64,000 nucleotides of DNA, from the NCBI RefSeq assembly GCF_035083965.1, contig NC_089731.1, forward strand, positions 8,654,501 to 8,718,500, in the 5' to 3' direction. Positions 1-13,500 of the stretch are shown piece after piece (the stretch's first letter is position 1; the number at the start of each line of letters is the position of its first letter). Both the position numbers and the translations under genes were made by a program. The notes beneath the pieces are model-generated. The model saw nothing but the letters and a program-made list of their open reading frames with translations, was not told where the DNA came from and searched no databases. Source of the stretch: Branchiostoma lanceolatum (lineage: Eukaryota; Chordata; Leptocardii; Amphioxiformes; Branchiostomatidae).

Positions 1-59
1 CGTGCCGCCTTTACTTAATAACATCGATTTGATTAAAGGTGCCAAAACTTAACGATCCC

Positions 60-271
60 CTTTTCTTGGAATTTATGTCAATCCATCAAAAATGGATAAA
101 AATTTCCTGGAACTTTTGCATAATACATGAACTGAATGTAGGGTAAGTTCTAACCGATAATATTTCCTTTTTCTTGGAATTTATGTCAATCCATAAGAAA
201 ATATAGAAATTTCCTGGAACTCTTGTATAATGCATGGGAAGAATGTAGGGTAAGCCATAACCGATAATATT
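60..271. repeat. Two-copy tandem duplication, period about 108 bp
   Basis: Two adjacent copies begin with the same bases (tcttggaatttatgtcaatc) near 64 and 172, and end with the same bases (ccgataatat) near 154 and 261. The copies differ at scattered sites and by small indels. No coding role is seen. Confidence 0.75.
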
Positions 272-1256
272 CAATCAACATCACTATCATTTAGCGTAAA
301 GTTCTGTACCTGTATATGACTCTATATAGCCGGTATAACCACCCTTCGGCGTAACACCTCAGCTTCACAGGCACGCGGCGCGACAGCAGCCGGTTGTATT
401 ACACAAAACGACCTGGCACACCTAGCCTTTGTACATCTAAGTGTAAGAGTTGTTTGAATCTATCTGGTAAGGATAGCTTTAAGGTACAGTATTTGTCGTT
501 CTATGATATCTAGCTCTTGGAAAATACAATATTCTTGACGGATCAATCCTAGGTTGATAACTCTGGTACTCGAAGGCATTACTACTTCTTGTTCTTGTTT
601 TCTGAGTTGAAATCAGATCTAGATACATAGTAGTCGGTGTACGTCTACCAGGCTATTAGTCATTTTGTACACCATGCATCGTGTGGACATCTTTATTCTA
701 TCTATCGTTTGTGATTGTGGCTTAGACCGTGGCAAAATAACGGGCACGTTTTCAGGTTAACAATGGTATCAACGGGAGCTTTTCAAGTACAGAGAAAACA
801 CAACAGTACATATAGTTCATACACCAAGAGATGAAAGAATCTACAAAAGATTTTTCTTACAAGATAAAAGAACAAATATCGCGTACGCGCAGATGCTGAC
901 ACTGCAGTCCCTTGACTTACTTTAACATACTTCTTGCAATCGCACCGTATATGCTTTTACATGAGCTCAAACTGGATACGATTAGAACTTACAAAAGAAG
1001 TCCCCTTTGTTCAATATTGTATATGTTTCCCCCGCATCCGTAAGACACATAGAAAAACAACATGGTTAGACAATCAATGACTTTCATTACGCTTAAATTA
1101 GCAGTATCTTCCGTCCATTCCCAGTGTTAATTAAGCTTATCGGTGTGATTCTAGCGGTGCGTAGAACCATTACTGCTAGGGATTTTGATTAACGGTGAAA
1201 GAAAAGTGATAAAAACTCCTTACCTTTTCGGTAAAGAAGCAACGAAAACTGCCTAC

Positions 1257-1376
1257 CTGTCGGTTGGAAACATCCTCTCCTATACGGTTGTCGTCTTTAG
1301 CCGGGAATGCTGCGACTGTGCACACGGCAATGCCGAGAACGGCTACCATCAGGGATCGCACTAGCATCTTCATCAT
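1257..1376 (-). CDS. Signal-peptide exon of an unidentified secreted protein (5' part only)
   Basis: An ATG at 1376 on the minus strand opens a 40-codon exon. It encodes a basic start (MMKMLVRS), a hydrophobic core (LMVAVLGIAVCTVAAF) and then a polar stretch (PAKDDNRIGEDVSNRQ). This is a typical cleaved signal peptide, with cleavage likely after the small residues near position 24-25. A consensus donor (CAG|gtaggc) follows at 1256, in phase 0; a second donor about 35 bases further on is also possible. No following exon was recognised before the left edge, so the gene probably continues outside the window. A short hydrophilic stretch after the signal would fit a neuropeptide or small secreted protein, but the product cannot be named from this exon. 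Confidence 0.42.
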
Positions 1377-2702
1377 ACTCGCACCTGCAGCACACTGACA
1401 ACTGGTGAAATCCTGAACTGGCGAGATCGTAGGGCTTGGCACATCACCTGATCAATTTGAATATTTGCAGAATCCGGCCGTAGGAGTGTTTCGTGTGCGC
1501 ACATTCACTCACGTGTGGGCGAGATCTGAGAGTTCTGTTGACTAGAAGGACGTATAGGTGATTAAGGCAATTAAGCGGTAAAACTGCGGAAGAGGGTCTT
1601 AAGGATCCTTAGAAATGATTTCCTTACAGTAATGGATTAAGATCAGGAATCAGTCCTTGTCCTTAACATGCGTATTATAATGACGTGTGAAACGTGGGCA
1701 CCCATGTGACAATCTAAATAAAAGAGTTGAGCCATCGGTAATGCCATAGGGGTGGACCAGACGAAATCACAAGAAGAGTGGGGTGGTTTGAGCAAAATGT
1801 TAGTCTTTTTTTTATCATGAATCAGTTCTTTTTATGTTAACTTCACATTTTCTCATTTCATGGCTATGCATTCTCTTTGCTTGCATACACGCAGCCGATA
1901 CCAAGTCTGGGGATGGAACCCGATACCGTTGGTCCTGATGATGGTCGTGGGTCCAGTCCATACAGGAAATATGACTAACAATCCTTTTCCTGTCTTTCCA
2001 AGAGATATGTATAAATCCATTCCGAATCTTTAGTTTGGAACGGAAGGGCCATGCTATTATAATTTATATCATTAGTACTTCCGATTTCCTTCGATTGATC
2101 ATCAAAAAGAATGATTTCACTATTTTTGTCAACCCAAATTGACCTAAATTTTACAACTTTCGTCAGTGATAAATTCATTTGCCTTCGTCGTTTTTCATCA
2201 ATAACGAATTTACCTCGGACGTGTTGCCCCAAGCGTTAGTGCAAATCCAGTATGTACTTTTTTTTGGCACGGCATTTGGATTTTTTTAAAACCACCTAGG
2301 TAAGTAGGATAACTGCTACATGTATTCATTTGTTGTGCATGTAATGTTTAAGTAAAACTCTCCAGATTCTATGATGTAAACGTTAACTCACAATCAAAAG
2401 AGGACATCTGTGCACGTTTTGAAGAACACAAATTCGGACCTAGCATAGCAAAGATTCGAGATAATAGGTGTACACCGTAGAGTGTCATCACATTGTAGAA
2501 GAATATACTCCACCAATTATCGATCAACGCTTGCCACAGGTGCTAGAATGTCTTTCTGGTTGAAGGAGAACCCAAGGGTGTCGTGTACATCTTGGCTAAT
2601 GATCATTAAGACCATCGAGCCATATAGAGGCTTTTCTGACTCGAAACCTTAATGACTTTATCTTACGTCAACGGAGATACAGTGAGCTATCAACATCTAT
2701 TA

Positions 2703-2920
2703 ATACTCCCATTCCCCTGGGGTGGCGACCTCGCTACGACCGAGCCATTTGACAGAGTGCTCATCGAATTTCATAGATGAAAAACAAATCTTTAACGCTT
2801 TGTGCGTTTTGTTGTCGTTTTAGTCATACTTTAAAAACAGTTTCCATGATATTTCAACTCTGAAGTTAGGGGATACACAGATCCAATTTAGGATCGCCGG
2901 CAAGTGGAATGAGGTCCTAA
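2703..2920. mobile_element. Decayed non-autonomous DNA transposon (MITE), family shared with 10.8 and 37.3 kb
   Basis: The interior (about 2758-2832) contains the run ctcatcgaatttcatagat, then a T-rich stretch reading gcgttttgttgtcgttttag before tcatac. It closely resembles the interiors of the elements at 10777-11711 and 37341-37594. The ends are imperfect inverted repeats, CCCATTCCCC on the left and GGAATGAGG on the right. No transposase is present. Confidence 0.55.
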
Positions 2921-5900
2921 AGAAGAGCTTCTTTTCTGAGTTATACGTGATTGGAGTTATGTCATCACAATTCAAAAAGTATTCAAGTGATATTGCCAAT
3001 TGGACGCGTCAATGAATGTCCATTTAGCAACTTAACGGACATGACGCCTGACTGCTGATGACGTCATTTGGTGTTTCATGAGAGACAACGAACAATCTAT
3101 AATTGCTCAACATTGATCTTTTTTGTGCATATGATCAACACAATTTACAGCATTTATGTGGATCTGTGACCATTAATTTCTTCAAGACGCTTACTTTAAA
3201 GTTTGCTCAAAACGCCCAAGACACTATAATCCTAATGACAACCACGTACATATGCTACTATTCGCAAGGTGTCCACTCAATAGTATATATATATATATGT
3301 ATATATTTGCAATCTATGATAAAATAGCCAATTTTGTTGCCACTTTTCTTGATAAGAGCTAGATGATGATACAACAGCTATGTTTGCTGAATATGAAAGA
3401 CCAATGAGAAAAGATAATATCTTCCTGTAATTCATTAAACTATAATAAATCGTCACAATAGTTCGAAAAATACAACCATAGCCTTCGACCTAAACACCTA
3501 CGTTTTCTACTAACTAACTAACTGACGAATGTATTGGCAAAAGTTACTGGAAATATTTACTGTCCGAAGTGAAATTACTGTTCACGTTAAGTTTGTTACA
3601 TACATGTATTGTACATTCAGTGCATCGTCTTTTGTTTAACTATTGATATTTTGCGAAATGATGCTTCTGCTATCCAAGGACGACATTCTATCAGACTTAA
3701 AAGTCATTCTCGTCAAGCCTATCCCCTAATATCATTTTTGGTTGAGAAAAAAAAATAAAACAAGAACAACATCATCTCAAATGCAACAAGTGCCGAGCGT
3801 TACCCTACATATTGTAGCCTTCAGAAGGCGCCAATGTAATCATCAACAGGCAAGAAACGTAGAGGCGATTTATACGGTAATTGCCAATTGCCCACCTTAA
3901 AAACTGCTTCCCGAAAAGGTTCTTTGGGCTTCTCAACAGTCAAACACGAGGCACAAAATTGACTTTACACGACAAAAGCCCTTTCAAATGTCAATTACGT
4001 GCCCCTTATTTCCGAATTGCTACCGTTCGCAATCTTTTAAATGCCAACAGTTTATACAAAACATACAGAAGCACGCTCTTACTTTAATGGAGAAATCGAG
4101 GCGTGCTAGCAGCGCAAATTGATTTTCATTGCTTGACAACATAATTGATTGCTTTAACGATAATTAAGTTTTCTTACATCGTGTATCCGCACTGTTGATG
4201 TCATGGCATGTTAGATTGTTCCAAGAGTTTCATGTTTGACTGATGTTTGCCAGAGCAAGAAACCTAAAAGTATGGAAGAAAATAATGTTTTATAAGTATT
4301 TGCAGAATCTAAAACATATGTATAATTAACATTTACGTCAATAGATGTAACGTTGACATTTCTATAGTATTTATCTGATAGATGATGTTTTTCCGTAGAT
4401 GGACGTGTTATACAATCGACGTTGATTATAGTTGTCATACAAAGGAAATGTGTATGTTGTATGTGGCAAGGATACGAGTTGATCACCCGGATATGAACTC
4501 TCATCAATGTAGTTGGCTACTCTGTTGGCAGTGGGAAGTTATGCCTTTGGGAGAAATTAAGTTTTATCAACTAATTAATGAATGAAGACCTTTGTTGCAC
4601 ATATCTGCCACACTTGGCTAAGTACAGGTCAAAACAAAACAAAAGAACAAGTACAGTTAATGGTTACAAAAAGAATATGACTATCTTTAGATAAATTCTA
4701 CTTCTCCTCGCTTTTCGGTTATAGTAGATATAAAAGAACAGATATGTTTTTCAATGGGAGGTTTGTCTAGTCGCATTAGGAATATGAATTTTTGTACAGT
4801 GCTTAAATGTGTGAAGCAGGAAAATAGGTTTTGTACAAGTTATACAATTCATTTCTTTCTTGGGTGTATAATCTGCATTCTACCACAAACTGACATTGAT
4901 ATAACCCCTTTGTATTCTTTTTCATTTGCCGTGGATAGAGTACTCCACAGCATCGTTAGTTAAGCGGCAAGATTTCTATTGGCCATGCTGATGTCGTCTG
5001 AAATTAGTTTTGGTAGAAAGAGTCACTTATTATTTTATATCAACTGGGAAAAAAGAACTACAAAAGGATAGCATCATTGGTATAGAACATTGCCAGTTTG
5101 TTGCTTGAGATTTGAGCTACGTTGATGTTGTATGTATGCGTGTGGTCGAAGAGCCGGGATCTTCTTGAATCTGCCCCCATTGTGGCAAGATTAATGAGTT
5201 GCACACACAGAGAGCGATTCCTTGGTTAAATGGTTCAAAGTCATAGCTGCAGCTTTAGCAAATTGACTGTGTTGCTCCGAAAGTTGTATAAGGTCTTACC
5301 TGTGAGCACATGCACATATTTTGCCGAGGAGGCGCCAACTATAATGCCTTGTGCAGTAATGCATAGAGAAACAACTTGATACGAAGCGTATCAGAGATCT
5401 AGAATATCTTGCTTGTGAATAGTTTATTGTTTCCAATGCCCTTAGCAATGAAGAGGAAGACACATTCAATAAACAATACAATGCATTCATAATTTGAATA
5501 CAGTTTTCCAGGTACTCCTATATAGCTATATCAACTAGATATCTAATTGATATTGCTTACACTCGGTTCTTCGCCGTGACGACGTTCTAACAGATTATCA
5601 ACTGGTACTCAATGATTTAAAAATAGCTGCTATTTCAGTATCTTATCACCTGTTATAATCGTACTGTTCGCTTCATCAGTGATTTGCAATGAAAAGTACG
5701 TGATTTGATTTTTCAGACGTATACAAGTACTAACAGTACCTATTTTTGACCATGTCGACATCCTGTAACTGCGTTGCCTCATCCATTTATCCATCAGCAG
5801 TGGGCTGAGGATTTAAGTGTTGTCGCGTTCACTGCCACGTGTGGAGAGCTCAAAAACACTTCACTTGTCTGGTAAAAGCAAGACTGTACAGCTAAAACGA

Positions 5901-8900
5901 GCACCTGGCTCGTGAACAACGCGACGTAAATGTTTTCTTACAAAATACGAAAAACCTGTCAGAATTCAGGGCTCAACAGACAGGTCGCGGCGTTGAAAAC
6001 CAATTTGCTACGGCATTAGATTTCAGCAAAAGTTATGGAATATAATGTCTATTGAATCATCTCTAGTATTGTGTTATAATGCTTGGAACTTGGGATATGA
6101 ATTTGATATGGACAGTAAAGTAGGAGAAGCCATTTGATGAATTGGGGTTTACGATTTTCCTACCATCGCTAGGAAACTATCAGCGCGAGCATATCAACCG
6201 TGTGCAGCAAGAGGGAGGGTCACACGGCGTAATGTAGTTACAATATCCATGGCATTAAGTAAATTCCTGATCAATCAGTTGCATTTATGTCACGAGTCCA
6301 TACGTGGAATGATTGTTAACTGACCTGAACGTAAGACAAATCATTTCCCTTTCTCTTTTCTCAGGCGTGGAAAAACTTTCGTTCAATCTGTTTAATGCAC
6401 TCCCTTAATCCTGTTCAACAGTCAGTAATGACGTAAAATGAAAAGGAAATTCGCTTCACAGTTTTCGTAAAAGGGACCGTGGAAAATTTGAAAGGACAGG
6501 CCATTTAGAGAAACGTCATGTGACGATGCGATGACGAACGTAACCATATACATGGAGAAACCAAGCGGCCAGTGCAGCTTTCATGGAAGAATGGTTTGCC
6601 TCACTAACGCAGGTCTAAACGATTTTCAATGGCAGGGCTTTGCGGCGGCAGGACGGTATGAAAAGATTGGCCATTTTTTTTCGAACTCAATGTTCTGCCA
6701 TTTTTGTTAGAACTCAATGTTCCATGTCGGACTACTGGTTGCCACACATTAAACAGCAATGACGTCACATAAATTGATCTTGTAGGTACATTTTCTGTAA
6801 AAGTGAAAAAAAAGTAACAATGAATAAACTAGATTTAATCTAACATAATCGATCATCTTTATGGTCAGCGCTAGTCGAATCTGCCTTCTGGAAAAAGGAT
6901 AACAATACTTTCTGTAGTCAATGACACAACATATCTATTCTATAACTTTATTCGTGACTTTTGAGATTGCCTTTTCAATAGGTTATCTATCGCATATGTA
7001 GTATCGATATTTCTTGCATGTGTATCAATTCATATAATAATGTGTTGTGCTATGCCATTGGTTTATTTAAAATACTGCCAGGACTGACCGTTATAACGTT
7101 GGAATGATCTAGAATCAGTAAACAAAAGAACACAGTCCATCGGCTTGTAACTACATGAAAGTTGCCCTATGAGACTTTCAATTACTTAGAACTTATTCAA
7201 TTAGCTTATTGCAAACAAAGTTCCATTTCCGGTAGGAATACGTCAGAAATACATGATAATATTTCTTGTATTATGACGTATAATGACGCACACGCCTGTG
7301 ACACCTACGCTATATTGATAACGTCAGATGGAAATTATTTTACGATGAGTTTACTAGTACTCATTTTCATCTTGTAATCTGTTTAAGGCGTCACAACCAC
7401 TCGTAAGCGTCCGTTTTAACATCATATTCATCGTAAAATTCTGTGACGTGACATACGACTGACGTATACGTACGCTTTGCATCCTTCATGCAAGACACTT
7501 TGACACTGTTTTAGATCAGAATTTCATGCCTCTTTCAGTGGACGTCAGTGGTTCACGGTTTGCGTTAGATATGACCTTTAAAAAAGATTTCAAGGTGTAA
7601 ATGGACTTCTTATCGTGCACAGAAAGTGGCTCTACATTTTCTTCTTTGACGTTGGCCAAAGATAAAAGCTGTGAACGTGTCCTTCTTACTCACGTGTACT
7701 GACTTGTGACAGCTTTCTTACATTAAAACTCTTCTTGAGGACTTATCCTACTTAAGATATTCATTCACGCTCTCGGATCTTATTTCATGCACCGTCAGTT
7801 ACAGAACGAAACCCAGAATCTCTAGCCTGATTTCAATCAAGCCTCCTGTAACCGCTCGCCGCCCTGTAACCGCTCGACAGAAATCCCCGGACAGCTGGAG
7901 TTTGTGTTATACAGACTACAGAAACTCTTGTTTCAATCAGAATGCGTGAATCCTGACGGGAGATGAACATGGTGATGTATACAAAGAGCAGAGGAAATTA
8001 CAATTATGACGCACGCAATTAAAAAGACGTGTGCATTTGGGAGATTGTCAATTTAATTTGGTGCCATTTTTGTACATATGCATAGCTGATTTATGTACTC
8101 ATCTGCAAAATCTATAAATTGAACAAGCTTCATAAATAGAAAACTAAGATTGTCTCCATAATTTCCTGGTAGTACATGGACATCATTTGAACGCACCCGT
8201 GGTGTAGATGTCACTGAAATGTTCACGTATAGCTTTGTAAACATAGCTGTAAAAAAAAGAAAGAAAACTTTCTGCAATCAAATGTTGAGCCTAAAAAATT
8301 GGAGGGCGGAAGAATTACAGCAAGATGGCATTCTAAACACCATCCGGATGCGAATTTTACGCAGTTGAAAGACATCTACACACCCTGTACATGTAGACAC
8401 CAAAACAACGCAAGCTAGCTGATGACGTGCACGAACTATCGTTATCAATACACTACCTTCCAGGTACATGTACGTGGGGCCTTCACCGTCTTTTGTACGG
8501 GTCAACATAGTTAGAATGTACCAGCAGTAGTAGGAAGTATCGTTAAAATATACAAACAGATAGTTCTGAATCATCCGTGCTTCTTTGCTACAGTAACATT
8601 TTCCCGAACGTGAGTGCTTAAAAAATGTATCCAATTGGTATCCATTAATTGACAGTCGATGACGTTGTTAATTTGATTCGTTACGCCGAGGCGCTTGCTG
8701 GACTAACAAAGGAGACATTACAGATCATCAGCGGTTTGGCAGCGTTCCGTGGTTATTCATTGGTAGTGTTGTACTCTCCAATCCGCACGTCAGCCACTGA
8801 ACTGAGAAGGCAAAACAAGATCGCAACATTTTTTTTGAAGGCTCTGCTTTGTCGGCATTATAACAGAACGTTTGGTTTTATGTGCCTTTTCTGGTTTGGG

Positions 8901-9807
8901 TTGGTTTGTGGTCAGCATAACTGGAGAAACTGTAAATGGATCGTTATTCTGCTAGGGGCTAGCAAAAATTAAAATTGGTATTTGATAACGACCCCCTAGC
9001 AACTGTCTATGGTACCACATCAGGACTTGTTTCGATATTTCATGTAAACATTATGGTTTGTCGGTTGCAAGTAGCTCACAGATGTTGTTAATGTTTTCCA
9101 CAGATTGTGCAGAGTTTGAAACGAAGTCGTATTTCTGAAATGGTTGGACGAGATATAATGCGCGGAAGCGTTATTCCTTGCCCCCCTTCCTTGTTCCTAA
9201 ATGAAGAATGTACTAACGGCATGTTTATGCAAAGCCATGAGTTGATATTCGGAAGCAGTATAATTATTACACAGAACGACGATATATTCAAAATATTGTA
9301 TTTTCCATATACGAAATCCACCATGGCACCATCTTATTCACACTGCATAGAGACAATCTCACCCGAAGTACCTCTGACAGTCGTGTCTTAGAAAATAGCA
9401 GCCTGCTGCTCTGACATATGTTTTTCTCCTGGGAAATAACAACAACAAACGAAGAAATAGCACTAATAACTGCTACAACTTCGGCAAAAGAGGTCCATTT
9501 TTTGTGTGTATAGCAGCTTCATATTGTGTATTGTTATGAAATAATACATTTGTCAACAAACGCACATGAATGGACACAATCTGATACGAGGACATCTCTT
9601 TGGCTTATGATGGTATTTGGTATGATCTACCAAAACCCAAACATCTATGTCAATCAGTATAAATGTAAAGTAAAAAAAATACAAGTCCAGAGATACGTGA
9701 ACAAGAGCTGGTATGAAGAACAATAGATACATAGTTAACTTCTTCATGTTTTGTTAGGTTAGGTACTGTGGTTCTGTCATGGATGTGAATAGCTTCAGAG
9801 GTTGGTA

Positions 9808-9900
9808 CGTGACTGAGGGGGGGATACAGGCTTAGTCACGTTTTGGGACAGAATCCTTCCACTGCAGCGCCACCTAGCTGCAGTACTGCAGGGCATATTC
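9808..9900. repeat. Repeat fragment shared with 39.5 kb
   Basis: The string ggggggatacaggcttagtc, followed by cacgt and then gcagcgccacctagc, matches ggggggtacaggtttagtca with gcagcgctacctagc at 39541-39597. The two copies lie in unrelated places, an intergenic region and an intron of channel gene B, so this is a dispersed repeat. The family is not recognised. Confidence 0.5.
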
Positions 9901-10589
9901 ATCATTGTCCTGGGGAAGGTAGCAAAAGGCCTGCCGAAACGCTGCCAGGTGATCATGAGTATCTCTCAAAAAACTTTGTTAACAACTGTCATGGTGATAA
10001 TGCAGTAAAAATGACATCTATTCTTCAACGTATACAATCGTGTATAATGATACATGTAAAGATTTTGTGTGGGGTGATATCAATTATGTGCCTATATAAT
10101 CGTGTAGACGTCCACTGAGTATACCGTTATGATATAGTATTTTGATTGGCACCATATATATATCGCTGACTGTGTTTCTACTACCACATACGACTGTCAT
10201 ACACCCCCATTGATGCTCCTTTTAAAGGCTTGAAAGTTCGACCATTCATATTCCGACATGATTTTGTTCAGCGCGTATATCTGGAAGAGAAGAAAGAGAG
10301 AAAGATTAGAAAATTGATAAGCCATGGTCAAACATTCCCATCAATGTGATAGAATAACCTACTTGTTTATTATAGCTGTTGTTGATGATGACTTATTCAA
10401 AACATTTACTCTTCCATTCAATCATCAAAGAACTTTTCAGCAATGTCAACTTGCTAGCTGTTTGCATTCAGATACAATGTATGGATAGCATCTGCTTGGT
10501 TGATTAGTTAGTATGTTGGTAAATTAGTTGATAACGAAAAAACAGGGGAGGGGAGGGAAGAGAACATGGCAAAGTGTTAGCGAACATTT

Positions 10590-13500
10590 CTACACCTCTA
10601 GTCTTTGTCTAGCCTTGTGCCCCGCGACGCCATCTTTCTCCTTGCGTTTTTCTTGCCGTTTTGCAATCTCCATTTGTTTGGCTTTCTTCTGTTTGGCAGC
10701 CTTGTCCATCAGCTGTAACCGAGCCTGCACTTCTCGCTTGGCCTGCAAGGGAGACACAATGATCAGATGTCTGTAATACCCCCATTCCACTTGGACGGCG
10801 CTCTCGCCGCGCCCTCACGGCGACCAGAGCGCCGTGAGAGGCGCCGATTTCCTGGAAAACATGCTCAAGTGGAATCTCTACGGCGACCTCAGCGCGACCA
10901 AAATGTCAAATGTCAGCAACTTTTTATGAGCGACCAAAGATTTCACAGATCGCTCAACGAATTCTAGAGATAAAGAACGAATTTTTTTTTCGTTTTGTGT
11001 GCTTTGTTGTCTTCTCAGTCATACCTTTACCTCTTGCATCATATTTGAATGATAAAATCAAGGGGAAAACAGATTCAATTTTGATCGCTGCACGGTCGCT
11101 TAGTGTGTGTCTTAATATATTTGTTCAAATATGTTTTTTTGTCTGTCATGTAACCTGTTTGCTATAAATATCTTTTATCATGATACGTTATTATAGAAAC
11201 GTAAATCACAGAATTGTGAAACACTTTTTGAACCACAGACAATAAAACTTGGAGGGAATTTAATTTGAATGGAAGTAAGTACTTGTAGTTATTCGTCAAT
11301 TTGTAATACCACTAGGAAAATTTTGATTTGACCACAAAATTCCCAGAAATTCAAGATACACCGCTTCAAGAATGAAATTAGTTTGAACTACAGTTAAGAC
11401 CATTCAATCATTCAATCCCCGTAGAGTGCTCGCTGCGATCCTTGAGCGCTGCGGCCCTTTGATCCCTCGCTGCGGCCCTTTGATCCCATCGCCATCCTCG
11501 GCGCGCTCACGGCGACTGTTTTGAACATGTTCAAAACCATCGCCGAGGTGACGGCGCGCATGGCGCGCATGGCGCTCTTACCGCGCTCCCAATGCGCTCT
11601 CGCCGCGCTCTCGGCGCTCTCACGGCGCTCACGGCGCTCTCACGGCGATCTGGTCAAATTGACGTCGCCGTGAGAGCGCGGAGAGAGCGCCGTCCTAGTG
11701 GAATGGGGGTCTAATCACAACAAGAAGTGAACGTGTTGTCTGTTCCATGGTTTTTCCCTCCGCCTACGACTATCTTCCAAAAGTTATAATTTATGCACAA
11801 CATGGGAAAAATCTTATGAAAAGTCTGAAGGCAAAAAATATAAAAGGGATTTCATTACGCATGAAGGAAGTAATGCACCACAAAGATTTACAAAAATGAG
11901 GTAAAACGTACCCTGACATCCGTCATAGACGGCACGAACTCGTATCTCTCCATTTGCTCTGAAAGACAGGAAACGGTTCGGTACATTCTAGTCATAAAGC
12001 CATCATAACATATCATATCATATCGTATCATTTCTAAGTAAAGTAATCTCATGTATGATATTGAGATATACCATGCTTGACTTTATTTCCACAATTTTCC
12101 TGTTATAGATGATACAACATCAATGCATGGTTGCCCCTTAGCAGGGGAGGGTTAAAAGTAACAATTTCGCAATGCTTAGCAGTCCACTGTTTATCTTATG
12201 ATTTCGTACCGCATGTAACTATCAAAGAATCATCGTATTGTCTGCAAAATGCTGAATCCCCCTTCCAAAAAATCAAAGGAAAGAACATGGGAAGTTTATA
12301 TTGAGTCTATGCGATGACAAACTATTCAGTGCCTTAACGAATGTGTCCTCGTGCACCAAGGACACGTTTGACGTTGATGACTGATGATTAGCTATCCAGG
12401 ATTACCATACATAAGTAGGTTAAGAGGCTTTTTTCGAATTGCGAAACACGTTGAGCGAAACGTGGTTAATCACAAGAGAAGACATGTAATCTCACACGTT
12501 TGATCAGGAGGACACTTTGTCGAGTACATGATTGCACGACAAGTCTCGTGAATATCGCTACCACATGGGACTTACATGAAAGTATCATCAAACTCAACAG
12601 AGGCAGTACTAGAGTCGAGGTAATTGAATTGAGGACAATTTGACAAACGTAGCACTAATGTGAACACGATTGAAAAGTGTGTCCCTTAAACTAGTCTACA
12701 ACAGACTACAGAATCAACATTCTCAAGTGACCGCACATACCCCCTTCCCCATCTAGTGTGTACACTTTTCAAGAACTTTGACTGACCAAGAAGAAGATAT
12801 GTAGTCCATACGTAACTATGTAATCCATTCAAATTCATGTTGTGAATTTTGGAACAAATATGACTTACTATACTAATGGTACGATTCAACGTCAATGAAT
12901 CTTTTTCATTTTTTTTTCAAAATGCTTGAATGGAAAAAAAGCTAAACGCTTCGTACCTTTTGAGGGTGTGGCGGGCGGTGCGCATGGCAAGAACACTCCA
13001 CAGTCCTTCATCATTCCGGACTGCTTTTCCGACAGAAATATTCTCACAGGTTTCTCACCTTCGGCGCCATTCGTACTCGGTCGTCTCGGTGACGGCAGCA
13101 GATCGGCTCTTCTCGGAGAAAACATCGGCACTTCGGCTCTCCTCGCCGACAAGAACCCCGCGTGACGCTTGTCCGATTGTTTCTCTTGAGCACTGTCCAA
13201 ACTTTTTGACACTGCGTGGATGGAACTGTTTGGATGGAGTCTAGAAAATTTCTGAGAGTAGATGATTTCACTGCTTGCCTTTGGCGCAGACATCTTGTTG
13301 TCTCTTCTAGTTGCTTCGCTTGTGCGACTGACTCTTTGGTCCGACTTTCCCGTTTTCTGCCGAGTCTGTAACCGTAGACTGTTGGCGTTGAACCCTACTG
13401 CACTCCCAACACGCATCAGTGTTTGGCTGTAGATACTTTTGGCAGACTTTGCTCGAGTTTTCAACTTCAACCCTGGCTTGATACCCGTCTTGCGGTTGGC

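Larger units (their letters stand above)
1377..10589. other. Gene-poor intergenic stretch
   Basis: About 9.2 kb in which no reading frame combines a start, codon bias, splice signals and a recognisable domain. Open frames here are short and mostly lack an ATG. It holds an old foldback element near 2.7 kb, a TA-rich tract near 3.29 kb, and a fragment of a repeat near 9.81 kb that recurs at 39.5 kb. Perfect TGACGTCA octamers occur near 3059 and 6763. Confidence 0.6.

Noticed and set aside
1975-2232. 85-codon minus-strand open frame (FRSIWVDKNSEIILFDDQ)
   Set aside because: No ATG at its start, no domain, no flanking exon signals.
8649-9391. Two open frames (TVDDVVNLIRYAEAL and KRSRISEMVGRDIMRG) that could be exons
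   Set aside because: Neither has a convincing ATG or a consistent pair of splice sites in phase, and the second half of the first frame is low in plausible codon use. No family was recognised.
10777-11711. CG-rich arrays considered as a CpG-island promoter for the basic-protein gene
   Set aside because: The GC-rich parts are the inverted subterminal arrays of a MITE located in the last intron, far from the gene start.
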